Part shown: positions 60,187 to 64,000 of the stretch, one piece after another
Layout: each line of letters begins with the position of its first letter
Numbering within the stretch: position 1 is the first letter of the stretch
Source: Insolitispirillum peregrinum
GTDB lineage: Bacteria; Pseudomonadota; Alphaproteobacteria; Rhodospirillales; Rhodospirillaceae
Direction: 5' to 3' (one strand)
Assembly: GCF_042665255.1 (NCBI RefSeq)
Contig: NZ_JBHTCD010000019.1
Length of the DNA stretch: 64,000 nucleotides
Notes under the pieces: generated by a model
What the model was told of the DNA's origin: nothing
The model's database searches: none
The model's input: only the letters and a program-made list of their open reading frames with translations
Translations under genes and position numbers: made by a program

Positions 60187-62016
60187 ATGCTGCATATGAT
60201 GGGTCTCGGGAAAACCGCTTTGCCGGATGGTGCTGATACTGCCGGGGCGGGCGGGCTGGAAAACCTGCCGGAGTGGGATCTGTCAGACCTGTATCCCGGC
60301 CCGGGGTCTGCCGAACTGAAAGCCGACATTGCTGCCGTCGAGCAGCGGGCGAAGGCGTTTGCCGCCAGCTATCGCGGCAAGGTGGCCGATATTGACGGCG
60401 CAACCTTTGGTCAGGCGATTGCCGAGTTTGAGCAGATTTGCGACACCCTGTACAAGATCCTGTCCTATGGTCAACTGGTCCATGCCGGAGCGGTGTCCGA
60501 CCCCGAGGTCGGTCGTTTTTATCAGGGCCTGAGCGAAAAGGGCACCGAGGTTTCGACCGAAACGCTGTTCTTCACGCTGGAAATCAACCGTCTGGACGAT
60601 GACGTTCTGGCGGCCAAGATGGCAGCCCCGGACGCGGCGCATTATGCCTCGTGGGTGCGCGATCTGCGCCTGTACCAGAACCATCAGCTGTCCGACGAGC
60701 TGGAACAGCTGATGCACGAAAAGGAAATCACCGGCGGCAGCGCGTGGATGCGCCTGTTCGACGAGACGATGGCCGCCCTGCGCTTTCCGATTGCCGGGAA
60801 GGAAATGACCGTCACCGAGGCGATGACCTGCATGTCTGACCGCGACGGTGACAAGCGCCGCGAAGCGGCCAAGTCAGTGGGCAAGGTGCTGGGGGACAAC
60901 ATCCGCCTGTTCTCGCTGATCACCAACACCTTGGCCAAGGACAAGGAAATCGAGGACAAGTGGCGGCGCTACCCGAATCCGCTGTCGTCGCGCAACCTCG
61001 CCAATCAGGTCGAAGACGAGGTGGTGCAGGCGCTGGTCAGTGCGGTCAAGGACAGCTACCCCGATCTGGCGCACCGCTATTACGGCCTGAAAGCCAAGTG
61101 GTTCGGCGTCGAAAAGCTGAATTACTGGGACCGCAACGCCCCGCTGCCGGACGATGCCGACCGCAAGTATTCGTGGACCGAAGCGACCGAGCTGGTGCTG
61201 GGGGCCTATGGCCGCTTCTCGCCCAAGCTGGCGACGGTGGCGCAGAACTTCTTTGACAAGCCGTGGATCGACGTTCCGGCCCGTGCGGGCAAGACCTCGG
61301 GGGCCTTTGCCCATCCGGTGGTGTCGTCGGCCCATCCGTACCTGCTGCTGAACTACATGGGCAAGGCCCGCGACGTGATGACCCTGGCCCACGAACTGGG
61401 CCATGGCTGCCACCAGATGCTGGCCGCCGGGCAGGGCACGCTGATGGCCAACACGCCTCTGACGCTGGCCGAGACCGCGTCGGTGTTCGGCGAGATGCTG
61501 ACCTTCCGCGCCATGCTGAACGACGAAACCGACCCCAAGCGCCGCCGCATCCTGCTGGCGGGCAAGGTCGAGGACATGCTCAACACCGTGGTGCGCCAGA
61601 TTGCCTTCCACGAGTTCGAGCGTCAGGTGCATACCGAGCGCCGTCAGGGCGAGCTGTCCGCCGAGCGGCTGGGCGCAATCTGGATGGATGCCCAGCGCAC
61701 CAGTCTGGGGCCGGCCTTTACCTTTGACGAAGACTATCAGAACTATTGGGCCTATATCCCGCACTTCATCCACTCGCCGTTCTATGTCTATGCCTATGCC
61801 TTTGGCGATTGTCTGGTGAACAGCCTGTATGGCGTCTATGAGCAGGGCGCTGAGGGCTTTGAAGACAAGTATCTGGCGATGCTGTCGGCAGGCGGAACCC
61901 TGCGGCACAAGGAATTGCTGGCGCCGTTCGGGCTGGATGCCAGCGATTCGGCGTTCTGGAAAAAGGGCATCGGGGTGGTGAAGGGCTTTATCGACGAACT
62001 GGCCGAAAGCTTCTGA
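60187..62016 (+). CDS. pepF: Oligoendopeptidase F (M3 family)
   Basis: Cytoplasmic zinc peptidase hydrolysing short peptides. The 609-residue protein has the N-terminal LPEWDLSDLYPGPGSAELKAD of the PepF/M3B family, the zinc motif HELGH (TLAHELGHGCHQML) and the downstream Glu in ETASVFGEM. CGGAG lies seven bases before ATG 60187; an ATG at 60157 is also in frame. It diverges from the acyl-CoA ligase. Confidence 0.95.
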   Translation: MLHMMGLGKTALPDGADTAGAGGLENLPEWDLSDLYPGPGSAELKADIAAVEQRAKAFAASYRGKVADIDGATFGQAIAEFEQICDTLYKILSYGQLVHAGAVSDPEVGRFYQGLSEKGTEVSTETLFFTLEINRLDDDVLAAKMAAPDAAHYASWVRDLRLYQNHQLSDELEQLMHEKEITGGSAWMRLFDETMAALRFPIAGKEMTVTEAMTCMSDRDGDKRREAAKSVGKVLGDNIRLFSLITNTLAKDKEIEDKWRRYPNPLSSRNLANQVEDEVVQALVSAVKDSYPDLAHRYYGLKAKWFGVEKLNYWDRNAPLPDDADRKYSWTEATELVLGAYGRFSPKLATVAQNFFDKPWIDVPARAGKTSGAFAHPVVSSAHPYLLLNYMGKARDVMTLAHELGHGCHQMLAAGQGTLMANTPLTLAETASVFGEMLTFRAMLNDETDPKRRRILLAGKVEDMLNTVVRQIAFHEFERQVHTERRQGELSAERLGAIWMDAQRTSLGPAFTFDEDYQNYWAYIPHFIHSPFYVYAYAFGDCLVNSLYGVYEQGAEGFEDKYLAMLSAGGTLRHKELLAPFGLDASDSAFWKKGIGVVKGFIDELAESF

Positions 62017-62138
62017 TTTTCCTGAATGCCTGCATCATTGTCGGGGCCGTCTGTTCATCAGGCGGCCCCGCCTTTCTGTTGCCGTAATTCTGCCTATGCT
62101 GGCGCACAAGAACACAAGCTGAAACAGGAGACTGTACC

Positions 62139-62588
62139 GTGGAATCCTTGCCTGCCATCGCGTTGGGACTGATGCTGGCCGCAACACCCTTTGCCAGCCA
62201 TGCGCATGACCATGCCACCGGGGTGGTCAAAGAGCGGATGGACACCATGAAGGCGATGAGCGATGCAATGAAAGCATTGCGTCCCCTGATGGACCAGCCG
62301 CAAATCGATGCGGCCAAGGCTCTGCCGCTGGCGGAAAAGGTCCGTGACCTGTCGGGCAAAACCGTGTCTTTGTTCCCGGCGGGGTCGGATGGCGGCACCA
62401 GCGAGGCGTTGCCGGATGTCTGGCGCAAGCCGGATGACTTTGCCGATGCCGCCCGCAACAGCACCACTCAGGCGGTGGCGATGGTCGAGGCGATCAAGGC
62501 CGGGGACAGCGCGGCCAGCCTGAAGGCTTTCGCCCGCACCGCCAAAAGCTGCAAGGATTGCCACGGGGATTTCAAAAAGGCCGATTGA
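62139..62588 (+). CDS. Periplasmic cytochrome c' / c556-type
   Basis: A 149-residue exported cytochrome with a signal peptide (ESLPAIALGLMLAATPFASHA) and one C-terminal haem site CKDCH. The N-terminal VKERMDTMKAMSDAMKAL helix is typical of the cytochrome c'/c556 four-helix family. Its role is electron transfer or binding of NO-like gases; the partner is unknown. Confidence 0.9.
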   Translation: MESLPAIALGLMLAATPFASHAHDHATGVVKERMDTMKAMSDAMKALRPLMDQPQIDAAKALPLAEKVRDLSGKTVSLFPAGSDGGTSEALPDVWRKPDDFADAARNSTTQAVAMVEAIKAGDSAASLKAFARTAKSCKDCHGDFKKAD

Positions 62589-62695
62589 CCGCCGTCATGC
62601 TGTAAAAGCCGCAAGGCTTGTGCCTGATGGGGGAAAATGGTGTTGCGCTGTCGATTTTGGTTCGCAGTGCAACCGAATCCCGTTACATCAGGGGC

Positions 62696-63490
62696 ATGAC
62701 AAAGACCATCGACATAGATCGGGTTGCGCGCCTGATAATCGACGTGGCCGCCGAAGAAATCGTGCCGCGTTACAAGACCTTGGGGGCCGACGCCATCCGC
62801 TCCAAGACATCGGCCAATGATATGGTGACCGATGCCGATGAACAGGCCGAAGCCCAACTGACCCGCCGACTGCCGGACCTGTTGCCAGGGTCGGTGGTGG
62901 TCGGGGAAGAGGCCGTCTATGCCAACCCTGCCGTCCTTGATCGCCTGAGCGGAGACCAGCCGGTATGGGTGGTTGACCCCGTTGACGGAACCGCCAACTT
63001 CGCCCGTGGCCACCCGGCCTTTGCCTGCATGGTGGCGCTGGTCGAACACGGCCAGACGGTGGCGGGCTGGATCTGGGACCCGATCGGCGACCGCCTGTGG
63101 ATCGCCGAACAGGGCGCCGGAGCCTGTTGCAACGGGCGTCGCATTCAGGTCAGCGGCCACGGCCAGCCGCTGTCGTCGCTGATTGGCTCGCTGGGGCGTG
63201 GACGGCTGGCGAACAGGCTGGAAGAACAGTACGCCCTGCGCGTCCGCCACGGCAGCGCCGCCCATGATTACGCCTCCATGGCCGATGGCCGGGTTCATTT
63301 CGCCGTCTATAACCGCCTGAAACCATGGGACCACGCCGCCGGGGTGCTGTTGCACCACGAGGCAGGCGGCTATTCCGCCCTGCGCGGGCAGAACGCGCCC
63401 TATCAGCCAACCCGTCAGGACGGCGAACTGATCGTCGCCCCGGATCGGGAGATTTGGGAGCGGATCAACGCCATTCTGCCGGGGTGTTAG
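62696..63490 (+). CDS. Inositol monophosphatase family protein
   Basis: A 264-residue Mg-dependent phosphatase: GEEAVYANP, WVVDPVDGTANFARGHP (metal ligands), and C-terminal KPWDHAAGVLLHHEAGG. The family includes inositol-1-phosphatase (SuhB), 3'(2'),5'-bisphosphate nucleotidase (CysQ) and histidinol phosphatase; sequence alone does not settle the substrate. ATG 62696 is the family-like start; the RBS is weak. Confidence 0.9.
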   Translation: MTKTIDIDRVARLIIDVAAEEIVPRYKTLGADAIRSKTSANDMVTDADEQAEAQLTRRLPDLLPGSVVVGEEAVYANPAVLDRLSGDQPVWVVDPVDGTANFARGHPAFACMVALVEHGQTVAGWIWDPIGDRLWIAEQGAGACCNGRRIQVSGHGQPLSSLIGSLGRGRLANRLEEQYALRVRHGSAAHDYASMADGRVHFAVYNRLKPWDHAAGVLLHHEAGGYSALRGQNAPYQPTRQDGELIVAPDREIWERINAILPGC

Positions 63491-63509
63491 ACCGGCGTGC
63501 GTTAAACCT

Positions 63510-63665
63510 GACGCCACAGTACACGACAGTTTGAGAACAAGGACGTGGAGCGCTGCTCCAGACCTCGCTGGGGCCTTTAGGCCCCAGACCCCATTCCTTT
63601 GATATTGAAAGAAAAAATGGGGGTCCGGGGGCTTTGCCCCCCGGGCGGGTGCGGACGGCAGTCCG
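63510..63665 (-). repeat. REP-like repeat, copy 9 (complete)
   Basis: CAGTACACGACAG, TGGAGC-GCT-GCTCCA, CCTCGC, TGGGGCC...GGCCCCA, CCCCATTCCTTTGATATT, GAAAGAAAAAATGGGGG, then GGGGGC...GCCCCC and CGGACGGCAGTCCG. The inverted sequence CTGTCGTGTACTGTG closes it at 63680, matching CACAGTACACGACAG at its left end, so this copy has its own terminal inverted repeats. Confidence 0.85.
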
Positions 63666-63696
63666 CTATCCTCCACCAACTGTCGTGTACTGTGAC

Positions 63697-63778
63697 CTGA
63701 CGCAGGCACACTGGTCTAACCTTTTGTGTTGTCGCATTGTTTTTGCGCAAACCGGTTCCCACTTTTCGCACAATGCTT
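63697..63778 (-). repeat. Interspersed palindromic element, second copy
   Basis: The reverse complement reads GCATTGTGCGAAAAGTGGGA, ACCGGTTTGCGCA, CAAAAGGTTAGACCAG, CTGCGTCAG. It matches the insertion in RNA copy 1 (37236-37341) closely, and it abuts REP-like copy 9. Confidence 0.8.
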
Positions 63779-63815
63779 GTCTTATGATTTTTCGTGCTGA
63801 CAGGCGATAAAGGAT

Positions 63816-63849
63816 CCCTCGGGAGGGTGTTGCAACACCCTCCCGAGGG
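63816..63849. repeat. 34-bp perfect palindrome
   Basis: 63816-63832 is exactly complementary to 63833-63849 with no central spacer. It is GC-rich and followed by CGAGGGTAGG rather than a T run. It could be a terminator for a gene beyond the window edge read leftward, or a recombination or protein site. Confidence 0.85.
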
Positions 63850-64000
63850 CGAGGGTAGGATCGACACAATGCGGGTCGTTAACGGACCGAGTTAGAGTTT
63901 GATCACCCTCGTCTTTTCCACAGGCCTGAACGGATACCAGGGGTTTGGCCCCGGATGACAAGCAGAGGCGCGGAAAAGATGACAGAGATTAGCATTGGAG
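63850..64000 (+). other. Right edge; possible start of a gene at 63979
   Basis: No complete gene. ATGACAGAGATTAGCATTGG begins at 63979 after GCGGAAAAG, which could be a weak ribosome-binding site, so a gene may start here and run out of the window. Too short to identify. Confidence 0.25.

Overview
The window is a G+C-rich chromosomal segment of a nitrogen-fixing alphaproteobacterium, most likely a Rhodospirillales member (Azospirillum / Novispirillum / Rhodospirillum type). The reasons are nifHDK next to divergent draTG, soluble-domain (split) pntAA-pntAB-pntB, a GTTC-N7-GTTC SOS box at lexA, an Irr-type Fur protein, and the clpP-clpX-lon and trpGDC-moaC-lexA gene orders. I do not assign a species. 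I see no rRNA, CRISPR array, intact insertion sequence or prophage.

Layout. 0.3-5.2 kb: ATP-dependent proteolysis (clpP, clpX, lon). 5.5-8.5 kb: a MarR regulator, an HMA metallochaperone and mnmC. 8.5-22 kb: the nitrogen-fixation island. Leftwards run draT, draG and an ArsC-like nitrogenase-associated gene; rightwards run nifH-nifD-nifK, then nifE-nifN-nifX-DUF269-DUF683-fdxB-nifQ. An opposite-strand 452-codon gene of unknown function separates nifK from nifE. Both rightward units start with a sigma-54 promoter and upstream TGT-N10-ACA NifA sites. 22-25 kb: PilZ protein, chemoreceptor, parvulin. 25-31 kb: gltA, gltX, comEC, hupB and tRNA-Val(UAC). 31-37 kb: a YibQ-like deacetylase, lexA, moaC and trpC-D-G. 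37.2-38.9 kb: a tandem duplication with no convincing protein gene. It folds by eye into many nested hairpins with compensatory changes and is the best candidate here for an undescribed large structured RNA. 39-43 kb: a small exported protein, a NodU/CmcH carbamoyltransferase and a hydroxyacid-oxoacid transhydrogenase. 43.6-46.7 kb: proton-translocating transhydrogenase. 47-51.5 kb: assimilatory sulfate/sulfite reduction (siroheme synthase-like, DUF2849, cysI, DUF934, cysH), behind a TTGACA promoter overlapped by a 13-bp inverted repeat. 51.7-56.3 kb: dusA, a ParA ATPase, a NUDIX hydrolase, cysK and a mercaptopyruvate sulfurtransferase. 56.4-58.1 kb: two complementary bacterioferritin subunits and irr. 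58.2-63.5 kb: acyl-CoA ligase, oligoendopeptidase F, cytochrome c and an inositol-monophosphatase-family enzyme.

Scattered between genes are nine copies of a two-hairpin REP-like repeat (core TGGAGC-AGC-GCTCCA next to CCGGGGCC...GGCCCCGG, often with an oligo-A/T arm). One copy forms the 3' end of nifQ and one lies just after the tandem RNA. A second repeat family (core GTGGGAACCGGTTT) has one copy inside a hairpin loop of RNA copy 1 and one at 63.7 kb.

Functionally the nif island supplies nitrogenase and most of its cofactor scaffold and molybdenum-handling genes, and DraT/DraG switch NifH off and on through its arginine. Transhydrogenase, sulfur assimilation, cysteine synthase and paired bacterioferritins fit the NADPH, sulfur and iron demands of diazotrophy. 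That metabolic link is inference.
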